Assembly (NCBI RefSeq): GCF_030581005.1
Contig: NZ_JAUQSX010000001.1
Span: 496,001-560,000, forward strand
Direction: 5' to 3'
Length of the DNA: 64,000 nt
From: Hymenobacter mellowenesis
GTDB lineage: Bacteria > Bacteroidota > Bacteroidia > Cytophagales > Hymenobacteraceae
The translations under genes and the position numbers were made by a program. Position 1 is the stretch's first letter. Each line of letters opens with the position of its first letter. The notes under the pieces are model-generated. The model was not told the DNA's origin. It searched no databases and saw nothing but the letters and a program-made list of their open reading frames with translations. Shown in pieces: positions 1 through 8,300 of this stretch.

Positions 1-3
1 CGG

Positions 4-2292
4 ATGCTGCTGGCGCTGCTGCTGGCAGGTGTTTTTGTGTTTTCGGCCCAGGCCCAGAAGGTGGGCCTCGTGCTCAGCGGTGGTGGGGCCAAGGGCCTGG
101 CCCACATTGGCGTACTCAAGCAGTTGGAGAAAAACCACATTCCCATCGACTACATCGTGGGCACGAGCATGGGCGCCGTGGTGGGCGGCATGTACGCGGC
201 CGGCTACTCGCCCGAGGAGATTGAGCAGGTAGTGCTCAGCCCGGAGTTTCAGCGCTGGACTTCGGGCAAGCCCTTGGAGAGTAAAACGTTCAATTTCCTC
301 ACCGCTGAGCCTTCACCTTCGGCGCTGCGGCTCGGCATTGCCATCGACTCGACCTTTAAGGCGCGGGTGAGCACCAACCTGGTGAACGACCTGAACCTGA
401 ACCTGGCCCTGGCCCGCCTGCTGGCGCCGGCCTCGGCCAGCAGCGGCTACAATTTCGACAAGCTGTTTGTGCCCTTCCGCTGCATGGCCTCGGAGGTGTT
501 TACGCGGCAGGTAGTGGAGCAGAAATCGGGCTCGCTGTCGGACGCCATTCGCAACTCGATGTCGTTTCCGCTGGCGTTTCGGCCTATTCGCAACCTCGAC
601 GGCAAGTACTACTACGACGGCGCGGTGTACGACAACTTCCCTACCGGCACCATGAAAAAAACCTTCGCCCCCGACATCATCATCGGGGTAAACGTGGGCG
701 ATGTGGCCATGAAAAAGTATCCCAAAAACGACGACCAGCTGCTGGGCAGCACGGTGGCTTTTCTGGGCACAAGCGTGGCCGACACGAGCAGCGTGGGCAA
801 AAACGGCATCTACATTCAGCCCGACCTCGATGGCATGGGCGTGGGCGATTTTGACCGCGTGAAGGACTTCATTGCCGAAGGCGACACGGCCGCCCTGCGC
901 AGCATGGCCAAGATTAAGGCCCGCATCAGCCGCCGCGTCGACTCGACCGATTTGCAGAAGCGGCGGCTGGCTTTCCAGGGCCTGGCGCCCAAGCCGCGCT
1001 TCATCGACGTGAAAGTGAACGGCCTGCGGCCCGACCAGAACGAGTACGCGGCGCGCTTTTTCCGCAAATCCGGCCGCGAGTATTCGCTCGACGATATTGA
1101 GGAAGGCTACTACCGGCTGGCGTCGGACGACTATTTCAAGAACATTTACCCGCGCATTCGCTACGATGCGGCACGGCAGGGCTACGTGTTCAGCGTGGAC
1201 GCCCAGCGCAACAACAACGTGAGCACCGAGGTAGGCTTCGTGCTCTCAAACCGGCCCATCGACAACCTGTATTTCGGCATCGAATACCGCTACCTGCGCC
1301 GGCTGCTCTACACGGCCTCGGCCGATGTGAGCCTGGGCCGCTTCTACAACGGCGCGCACGGCTCGTTCCGCGTCAACATTCCCGCCAAGTACGCCTATTT
1401 TTTCGAGCCCGAAATCACCTATAACCAGTGGGATTTCCAGAATACGGGCGGCGTACTCGGGCGCGACGTTATCAACACCCAGGTGCGGCAGCAGGATACC
1501 AAGCTGGGCGGGCAGTTCGGCATCAGCCCCACCTACCGCAGCCGCTTCCTGCTCGATGTCGCCACCTTCGTGACCAAGGACGAGTACACCAATTCCAAGG
1601 AAATCAATTCGGCCGACGTGCTCGATGCCACCGTATTCCGGGGCGCCACGGCCGCCCTGCGGTTGGCCCGCAACACCCTCAACCGCAAGCAGTACGCCAC
1701 CAGCGGCCACCGCTACGTGTACACGCTGCGCGGTGTGACGGGCGAGTCGACGTACACGCCCGGCTCCACGGCCCAGCAGCTGGCCAGCACCAGCCACCGC
1801 GAGTGGCTGCAGTTCCGGGCCACGGTGGAGCGGTACTTCGGGCTGAAGGCTGACCGCCACGCCTGGGGCTATTTTGGCGAGCTGATGGTGAGTTCGCAGG
1901 GCACGTTCTCGAACTACCGCTCGTCGCAAACCACGTCGCCGGTGTTTGCCCCGCTGCCCGACTCGCGCACGCTATTTATGGATGCCTACCGCTCGTCGCG
2001 CTACGCGGCCGTGGGCCTGCGCTACAACCAGCCCTTCCTGAAGAAGCTGGAGTGGCGCACCGAAGTGTACGTGCACGTGAACGGCCAGCCCCTCAAGCAA
2101 GGCAACCTGCAGGAAGCCGTGCGTCAATCGGGCTTCGACCGGCCGCGCGTGACCGCCAGCACGGGCCTCATTTTCCAGACGCCGGTGGGCCCGCTGGCCC
2201 TGCACGCCCGCTTCTACGACGACCCTTCGGAGCGGTTTGGCGTGTATGGGCACCTGGGCTTCCTGCTGTTCCGCAGCCGCGCGCTGGAATAG
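4..2292 (+). CDS. Patatin-like phospholipase with POTRA and outer-membrane barrel (type Vd / PlpD-like)
   Basis: Likely a secreted or surface lipid acyl hydrolase. After a hydrophobic signal segment ending near AQAQ (residue 18) comes a patatin domain: oxyanion loop SGGGAKG (25-31), nucleophile Ser55 in GTSMG, and catalytic Asp205 in DGA. Residues about 335-400 look like one POTRA domain, and from about 410 to the end there are alternating aromatic/polar strands typical of an Omp85-type 16-strand barrel. This patatin-POTRA-barrel order matches the type Vd autotransporter PlpD of Pseudomonas. The signal peptide lacks a basic n-region and the window starts only 3 bases upstream, so the true start may lie outside the window. 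A hairpin with a T run follows the stop, and the next gene is convergent. Family and catalytic residues are clear; whether the patatin domain is released is not visible. Confidence 0.9.
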   Translation: MLLALLLAGVFVFSAQAQKVGLVLSGGGAKGLAHIGVLKQLEKNHIPIDYIVGTSMGAVVGGMYAAGYSPEEIEQVVLSPEFQRWTSGKPLESKTFNFLTAEPSPSALRLGIAIDSTFKARVSTNLVNDLNLNLALARLLAPASASSGYNFDKLFVPFRCMASEVFTRQVVEQKSGSLSDAIRNSMSFPLAFRPIRNLDGKYYYDGAVYDNFPTGTMKKTFAPDIIIGVNVGDVAMKKYPKNDDQLLGSTVAFLGTSVADTSSVGKNGIYIQPDLDGMGVGDFDRVKDFIAEGDTAALRSMAKIKARISRRVDSTDLQKRRLAFQGLAPKPRFIDVKVNGLRPDQNEYAARFFRKSGREYSLDDIEEGYYRLASDDYFKNIYPRIRYDAARQGYVFSVDAQRNNNVSTEVGFVLSNRPIDNLYFGIEYRYLRRLLYTASADVSLGRFYNGAHGSFRVNIPAKYAYFFEPEITYNQWDFQNTGGVLGRDVINTQVRQQDTKLGGQFGISPTYRSRFLLDVATFVTKDEYTNSKEINSADVLDATVFRGATAALRLARNTLNRKQYATSGHRYVYTLRGVTGESTYTPGSTAQQLASTSHREWLQFRATVERYFGLKADRHAWGYFGELMVSSQGTFSNYRSSQTTSPVFAPLPDSRTLFMDAYRSSRYAAVGLRYNQPFLKKLEWRTEVYVHVNGQPLKQGNLQEAVRQSGFDRPRVTASTGLIFQTPVGPLALHARFYDDPSERFGVYGHLGFLLFRSRALE

Positions 2293-2317
2293 GAACGGGG
2301 TAGCATTGGGAAGTTGT

Positions 2318-2359
2318 AGAACGTCATGTCTCGGCAAACTCGACATGACGTTCTTTTTT
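2318..2359 (+). terminator. Hairpin terminator between convergent genes
   Basis: A perfect 13-bp stem (agaacgtcatgtc / gacatgacgttct) with an 11-base loop tcggcaaactc is followed by six T on the plus strand. It sits 25 bases after the patatin gene stop. The stem-loop is related to the repeat at 44372-44428. Confidence 0.8.
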
Positions 2360-2379
2360 GGCTTTTCCTTTCTGTCTTC

Positions 2380-3093
2380 CTACCCCTGCACCGCATCGGC
2401 CACCGCCTGCGCGGCTTCCAACGGCAGCAGGTGGCCGGCGCCGGGCACCACAGTGAAGGGCGTGCCGGCCGGCAGCAGCGGCAGCGTGAGCGTGCGCTGG
2501 CTGGCGGGCGTGATGGCTTGGTCGCCCTCGCCCACCAGCAGGTGGCAGGGCACCGCCAGCTGCGGCATCAGGCGGGTGATGTCCTCGCGGGTGCCGTGCT
2601 CCAGCCAGATGTCCCAGGCGGGCTGGGTGCTCCGCAGGTTGTCGGCGATGACGTGGGCGCGCAGTTCAGGCGCCAAGGGCTGGCAGGTGATTTTGCGGAA
2701 GGTCTTTTCAGCCTCCTCGGGCTTGCCGTAAGCGGCCAATGAAGCGGCGCGGTCTTGCTCGGTCATGGGCTCGCCGGCGGGCGGCGAGGGCGAGAGCAGC
2801 ACCAGCCGGCGCAGGCCCGCCGGCTGCCGCGCCGCTAGGGCCAGCGCCATTTTGCCGCTCATGCTGTGGCCAATGAGCGTGAACTCGCCCGCTCCGTGCT
2901 GCTCAATGAAGGCAGCAATCCAGTCGGCGTAAGCAAGTACCGAATAGTCGAACCCCGGCGGCACCGGCTGCGCGCCGAAGCCGGGCAGGTCGGGGGTGAG
3001 CAGCGTGGCGGCGGCGGGCAGCAGCGGGCGCAGCAGGTCGTACTCGCGGCCCGCGCTGGCCCAGCAGTGCAGGGCAATGATGGTGTGAGGCAT
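2380..3093 (-). CDS. Alpha/beta hydrolase
   Basis: A 238-residue cytoplasmic hydrolase of the alpha/beta fold. The catalytic triad is readable: nucleophile Ser77 in GHSMSG, Asp191 in the GEGDQ turn, and His221 in GAGH. The N-terminal strand and HCWASAG turn correspond to the oxyanion-hole region of the MenH/RsbQ-like branch, but the substrate cannot be told from sequence. The start at MPHTIIALH is preferred over an ATG 28 codons upstream, because the extra residues do not resemble the fold's N terminus. It is convergent with the patatin gene and separated from it by a terminator; the 440 bases upstream carry no gene. Confidence 0.85.
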   Translation of the reverse strand: MPHTIIALHCWASAGREYDLLRPLLPAAATLLTPDLPGFGAQPVPPGFDYSVLAYADWIAAFIEQHGAGEFTLIGHSMSGKMALALAARQPAGLRRLVLLSPSPPAGEPMTEQDRAASLAAYGKPEEAEKTFRKITCQPLAPELRAHVIADNLRSTQPAWDIWLEHGTREDITRLMPQLAVPCHLLVGEGDQAITPASQRTLTLPLLPAGTPFTVVPGAGHLLPLEAAQAVADAVQG

Positions 3094-3533
3094 AAACAAA
3101 ACTAGTAGCGCCGGCGCCAGGGCCGCGGCGAGCCTGAATAAGCGCAACCAGTGCCGGGTTGTTTGCCGCTTTCCCAAAAATCGAGGCGTTCGGCAGCACT
3201 GGACGACTACCGATAAAGGCCGCCGTCACGGCCGCTCTGCCGGGGCGTGGCCCTTGGCCAACCAGCGCCGGCTGCCCCGCCTGGCCAACCGGCATCAAGC
3301 TTTTTCGCAGCCAGGCAAACCGGCGCCCATTTTTTTTCCGTAAGTGCGCCCCAACTACCTGTTTTCATTCAGCAGCCCGGCTCAGGGCAGCCATATTATT
3401 CCTTAAATAAATTACGTACTTCTTACGCCGCCTTTATCTGCAATAAGCCCGTACTACTATCCTGGTTCACTGTCTCTTTATTACAATCCCTGCTGCGCAC
3501 CGTCTACCGGTGGGCGGCAGTCTCCATCCATCC
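3094..3533. other. Intergenic region without a recognisable gene
   Basis: About 440 bases between the divergent hydrolase and sigma-factor genes. The open frames here have no recognisable protein. It holds a direct repeat GGCCAACCRGC (3256-3266 and 3283-3293) and an AT-rich stretch from about 3395 that probably carries the sigma-factor promoter, but no TAnnTTTG box was found. Confidence 0.5.
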
Positions 3534-4088
3534 ATGAAATCAACTCTGGCGCTGCTGACGGCGACGGACGAAGAAGCGCTGGTGCAGCGTCTCTTGGCCC
3601 GCGACGAACAGGCTCTACGATTACTCCATGACCATTATTCGCGCAACCTGCTCGTCGTCATTCTCCGCCTCGTGCGCGACGAAGACCTGGCGCAGGATGT
3701 GCTGCAGGAAGGGTTATTGAAGGTGTGGCTCAGCATTGCCCGCTACGACCCCGGCCGTGGCCGCCTCTTCACCTGGATGGTACGGGTGTGCTGCAACCAG
3801 GCCATCGATGCCCTGCGCAGCCCACGGCACCGCTTCCACAGCGCCAATAAATCGTTGGAAGTAGGCAGCGCCCAGCAAGCCTCGGCCCCCGTGTCGTTCA
3901 ACCCCGAGCACATCGGGCTGCGCGAGCTGGTGCTGCGCCTCAAGCCCCGGCAGCGCGAGGTCATCGACCTGCTCTATTTCGGTGGCTGCACCCAGGTAGA
4001 AGCCGCCGAGCAGCTCGGTATTCCGCTGGCTACCGTGAAAACCCGCGCCCGCGCCGCCCTGCTGGTGCTGGGGCAGCTGGCGAAGTAG
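3534..4088 (+). CDS. RNA polymerase sigma factor, sigma-70 family (ECF type)
   Basis: A 184-residue ECF sigma factor that would direct RNA polymerase to an alternative promoter set. Region 2 spans about residues 12-85 with the expected core-binding segment (DEDLAQDVLQEGLLKVW) and the melting-region helix ending in FTWMVRVCCNQAID. Region 4 (about 130-180) has a clear helix-turn-helix, CTQVEAAEQLGIPLATVKTR. Starting at MKSTLALL gives normal ECF length; an ATG eight codons upstream is also possible. Most ECF genes are followed by a membrane anti-sigma gene, but here the next gene is convergent and unrelated, so the regulator must be elsewhere or absent. A 39-bp perfect inverted repeat follows the stop. 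Confidence 0.92.
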   Translation: MKSTLALLTATDEEALVQRLLARDEQALRLLHDHYSRNLLVVILRLVRDEDLAQDVLQEGLLKVWLSIARYDPGRGRLFTWMVRVCCNQAIDALRSPRHRFHSANKSLEVGSAQQASAPVSFNPEHIGLRELVLRLKPRQREVIDLLYFGGCTQVEAAEQLGIPLATVKTRARAALLVLGQLAK

Positions 4089-4112
4089 AAATCGGCATTC
4101 GGGCCAACATAG

Positions 4113-4212
4113 AAACGGTCATGCTGAGCGCAGCCGAAGCATCTCTACCGCAGCAGTAAACCTAATTACTTGCGCGGTAGAGATGCTTCGGCTGCGCTCA
4201 GCATGACCGTTT
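4113..4212. repeat. Long perfect inverted repeat (palindrome family A, copy 1)
   Basis: Two 39-base arms (4113-4151 and 4174-4212) are exact reverse complements, separated by a 22-base AT-rich loop. The arm core ctgagcgcagccgaagcat recurs in other gaps of this window. It lies between the convergent sigma-factor and flavoprotein genes and could form a very stable hairpin in transcripts from either side. Confidence 0.95.
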
Positions 4213-4237
4213 TGGTTAGCTCAGATTTGGTCGGGAG

Positions 4238-5158
4238 TTACTTCGGGCATTCTTCCCGCGTCAGGCTTTCGTTGATGAGGATGGCGGCGCGGTTGCCATC
4301 GGCGGCGGCCAGCAGGGCTTGCTGAGTACCGGGCGTGGTATCGCCAGCGGCATAGAGGCGCGGAATGGACGTTTCCATCCCGGCATCGACCCACACAGCG
4401 CCTTTGCTGGTGAGGCGGGCGCCCGCATCGGCGGCCAGGGCGCTGCGCTGCAGCTGCGGCGCGTGCAAAAACAGGGCGGCCCGCTCCAGTCGGCTACCGT
4501 CTTCAAACTCAATGCCCTGCAGCTCCCGCTTCGGCGAGCCGATGAGCCGGGCAATGGGCTCTTCGCGGATGCTGATTTTCTGGCGGCGCAGGCGGCGGCG
4601 GGCGTTGGGCGTGAGGTGGCCGGGGCCGTCGGTCAGCACCACAATATCGGGGCTCCAGCGGCTCACCAGCAGGGCCAGGCCCGTCACGGTACGGCCTTGG
4701 CCATACACGGCCAGGGGCTGGCCGCGCACCTCCCAGCCGTGGCAATACGGGCAGTGCAGCACCCCTATGCCCCACAACTCGCGGAAACCCGGCAGCGGCG
4801 GCAGTACGTCGGTCACGCCCGTGGCCAGTAACACGCGCCGGGACGTGAGGGTCACGGGCGCATCATCGGCGGTGCCCCGGCCAGTGGCCGCGAAGCCGCC
4901 CGCCTGCGGCCTGATGGTTTCGATGCGCAGGCACTGCACCTCCACGGTATCGTAGGGGCGCAGTTGCTCGTGGCCCAGGCGCAGCAGCTCGGCCGGGGCT
5001 ACGCCGTCGCGGGTGAGGAAGCCGTGCACGCCTGGCGAGCATTCGTTGCGGGGGCGGCCACCGTCGGCCAGCAGCACCTTGCGCAGGCAGCGCCCCAGCG
5101 TGAGAGCCGCCGAGAGCCCGGCGCTGCCCGCGCCAATAATCAGGACATCGTATTGCAT
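4238..5158 (-). CDS. Thioredoxin-reductase-like NAD(P)/FAD-dependent oxidoreductase
   Basis: A 306-residue flavoprotein. The FAD-binding GAGSAGLSAA motif starts at residue 9, the redox-active pair is Cys136-Pro-Tyr-Cys139 in HCPYCHGWE, and the C-terminal FAD motif is AAGDTTPG. Overall length and motif order match low-molecular-weight thioredoxin reductases, but the active site is CPYC with a following HGWE rather than the CATC of classical TrxB. It probably belongs to the TrxR-like branch whose partner is not ordinary thioredoxin. Start: MQYDVLIIGAG places the FAD motif at the usual position; an upstream ATG would add 67 residues unlike the family. No thioredoxin gene is adjacent. An NADPH-dependent disulfide reductase is likely; the substrate is unknown. 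Confidence 0.85.
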   Translation of the reverse strand: MQYDVLIIGAGSAGLSAALTLGRCLRKVLLADGGRPRNECSPGVHGFLTRDGVAPAELLRLGHEQLRPYDTVEVQCLRIETIRPQAGGFAATGRGTADDAPVTLTSRRVLLATGVTDVLPPLPGFRELWGIGVLHCPYCHGWEVRGQPLAVYGQGRTVTGLALLVSRWSPDIVVLTDGPGHLTPNARRRLRRQKISIREEPIARLIGSPKRELQGIEFEDGSRLERAALFLHAPQLQRSALAADAGARLTSKGAVWVDAGMETSIPRLYAAGDTTPGTQQALLAAADGNRAAILINESLTREECPK

Positions 5159-5240
5159 CAACTTTAGAAGAAAGAACGTCGGGGGCTGTAACTGCCCGCA
5201 CGGCGCCCAGGTTATGGCCGGCGCCGCAAAAACGAGCACA

Positions 5241-5273
5241 AAAAAACCCTCCCCGGCGTGGGGAGGGTTTTTT
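5241..5273 (-). terminator. Rho-independent terminator of the giant surface-protein gene
   Basis: A perfect 14-bp stem (aaaaaaccctcccc / ggggagggtttttt) with a 5-base loop ggcgt. It lies 31 bases after the stop of the minus-strand giant gene, with T runs on both strands. Confidence 0.92.
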
Positions 5274-5303
5274 ATTGAATCACCGGCCGGGCCGGAAGCT
5301 GCC

Positions 5304-8300
5304 TTATTCTTTGATGAGGCGCTTGGTGAGGTTGATGACCTGGCCGTTGTTCTGGCCACGCACCAGCACCATGTAGGTACCGCTGGCGATGGTGTTCACG
5401 TCCAGGGCTTGGGCGATGCCGGCTTCACGCTTCACGCTCAGCACTACGCGGCCCGCGGCGTCCAGCACGCTCACCTGGTAAGTGCCGGCGGGCAGGGTGG
5501 TCAGGTCAAGCTGCGTGGTCGAAGTGGCCGGGTTCGGGAACAGACTGATGGCCGGCTCGGCGGTGGCGGTAGCCGTGAAGGTCACGGTGCGCACCAGCGA
5601 GTAGGTAGCCGTGCCGTCCACGTCCACTTGCTTGAGGCGGTAGTACACCAAGCCCGTGGTTTTGCGGCCGATGCCGGCGTCGGTCAGGTTGTAGTCGGTC
5701 GGGGTCGAGGCGTTGCCCTGCCCGCGCACCTGGCCGATTTTCACGAAGTCCGTGCCGTTGAGGCTGCGCTCCACGTCGAAGTGGTCGTTGTTCTTCTCCG
5801 AAGCCGTGCGCCACACAAGGGCGGCGTCCACGTTCTTCACCGCCGTGGCCGTGAAGTCGGTCAGCTCAACCGGCAGCGGGTTGTTGCCCGTGGCCACCGT
5901 GAAGTTCTGCACCGTGATGCCACCGAACAGGTCCACCGTGGTGATGCTCACCGTGGTAGAGCGGCCGGCGCGGGGCAGCTTGGTGCGGTCCACAACCGTG
6001 AACAGGCCCGTGCCCGAAGTATAGCGGATGCCGAGGCCGGCCAGCGTGGTCGAGTCGGCCACGCTCAGCTTGCCGAACGAGATGCCGTTGCTCACGGTGC
6101 CGGTGCCGGTGGCAGGCACGCCGCCGGTGGTGGAGTAAATCAGTCCGGCCGTGTTGTAAGCCGCGCCGTTCGGGTCGATGCCGTAGGCCAGCACATCGCC
6201 GTTGGCGTACTGGTTGCTGTTGCCTCCTTTCGTCGGCGTGGCCGTGTACACAGCGGCGTTATCCGAGCCCACGGGCACCAGGTAGATGGCCGTGTTCGAC
6301 ACCGCGCCTAGGGCGTCGGTAGCCGTGTACTGGAACGGGGCGTTGCCGACGAAGCCCGGCGTTGGGTCGAAGCGCAGCGTGGTGGCCTGAGTGGGCGTCA
6401 GCGTCTGGCCATCGGCCACCAGCGTGTAGGTACCGGCGTTGTTGTAGTAAAGGCGGCCTTGCGTCGCGTCGGGGGCTTTCGTCACCGTGTAGGTGATGGC
6501 GTTGCCCTCAGGGTCGGCGGCGCTCAGGGACGAGATGAACAGCTGACCGGTATTGGCCGAGTTGCTCTGAGGCGCCTGACGGGTGTTCACCACGTTGGCC
6601 GCAATGGGGGCCTTGTTGATGATGGTCGTGGCTTGCGTCGCGGTGTTGTTGCCCGTGTTGCCGGCGTCGCCGGTGGCCGTAGCGAAACCCGTCACGTTGA
6701 ACGCCGCCGAGGGAGCCGCGAAGCTGATGACATTCGATACCGCGTTGGCGGCGCCGGGGTTGATGGTACCGGGCACCGGGATGCTGATGGTTGCACCCGA
6801 AGCCACCGTCACCGGGGCACCGCCGTTCAGCGAGTAGGACGTCACACCAGCGGGCAGCTGCACCGTCTGGGTTGCGCCACTCACGGCCGAGAGGCCCGCC
6901 ACGCTCGTCACCACGGTGTAGCTCACCGGCGCGCCGGCAATCGTCTGGCTGGGGCCGGTGATGGCCGTGGCCACGTCCGGGGTCAGCGTCACGAGCTGGG
7001 CCCGCACGGCAGTGTTGTTGGCGGTGCTGCCAGCCGGTTCCGACTGGTCGGCCCGTACCACAGCGGTAGCCACCAGCGGCGTAGCGCCGGGCGCAATCAC
7101 CGTCACGGTGTTCGTCTGCAGGCCCGTGGGGAACGTCGCGTAGGCGAACGTCACCAAGCCCGTGGCGGGGTCGTAGGTAGTACCGCCGGCGTAGGTGGCT
7201 ACGCCCGTCGTCGTGTTCACACTGGTGGGGGCGGCGCCGTTCACCAGCACCGCGTTGGTGCCGGTTACGGGCAGGCCGGCAACCAGCTCCAGGGTTTGCA
7301 CCACATTGGTAGCGGTGGTGTTGGCAGTGTTGTTGCGCGTGTTCACCGAGAACGTTACGGCGGTGCCAACGGCCACCGTAGCGGGGTTGGCCGACGGGAC
7401 GGTTACGCTTACACTGGTGCCCATGTCAATCAGCGTCGAGGTGGCCGGCTTGATGGCCGTGGCCAGGGTGGCGGTGTTGTTGCGTTCCACCTGGTCGACC
7501 ACGCTGCCGGTCACAGCCACCGTTGCCGTCGGCTGAATCAGGTTGGTGTTGGCCGGAACATCGAAGGTGATGGAGCCGATGCTGGCATCCAGCGTACCGG
7601 GCGCTTGGTTGGTTTGCGCGGTGAAGCGCACCACACCATCGGCAGCGTTATAGCCCGACGTGGTGCTGTTGGTCAGTACCAAGCCGTTCACGTCGCGTAC
7701 CACCACGCCGCTCAGGCCGGCAGGCAGTTGCACGGTAGTAGTCACGGTACCAGCCACGCTGGGGCCGTTGTTGGTCGTCACCACGGTGTAGGTGATGCCT
7801 CCACCCTGCACGGCCGAGGTCGGGCCCAGAATGGCCACCTGCAGGTCGGCCACGGGCGTCAGCGCGGTGGCCACGCCGTCGGCGTTGTTGGTCGTGATGC
7901 CTTCCGGCGAGCTGGTGCTCACTTCGGCCGTGTTGGTCAGATTGGTATTGCCGTTGGCCGGAGCGTAGTAGGCAATGGTGTTACTCACCGTGTTGCCGGC
8001 CGCCTGCGAATCAATGCTGGCGAAGGTCACGAGGCCCGTGTTCTGGTTATAGGTGATAGCCGAGGTGCCGCTACCATAGGTGGCGGTCGTCACGCCGGCC
8101 ACGGTAGCTACCGAGGTCGGAGCCGCGCCGTTGATTTGCACAGCGTTGGCGCCCGACACGGGCAGGCCGGCCGGGATGTTGGCCAGTTGCACCACGCTGT
8201 TGGCGGGGGCGGGGCCGTTGTTGGTCGTCGTCACGGTGTAGCTCAGCAACTGGCCAGCCGTGGCCGAAGCGGGGCCGGTCATCTTGGTGGCCACGTCGGT

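Noticed and set aside
3159..3410. 83-codon plus-strand frame in the gap before the sigma-factor gene
   Set aside because: No signal, motif or ribosome-site support; partly antisense to the unused upstream extension of the hydrolase frame.
5013..6311. 432-codon plus-strand open frame spanning the flavoprotein start and giant gene end
   Set aside because: It crosses a strong terminator and is antisense to two real genes; composition is that of a shadow.
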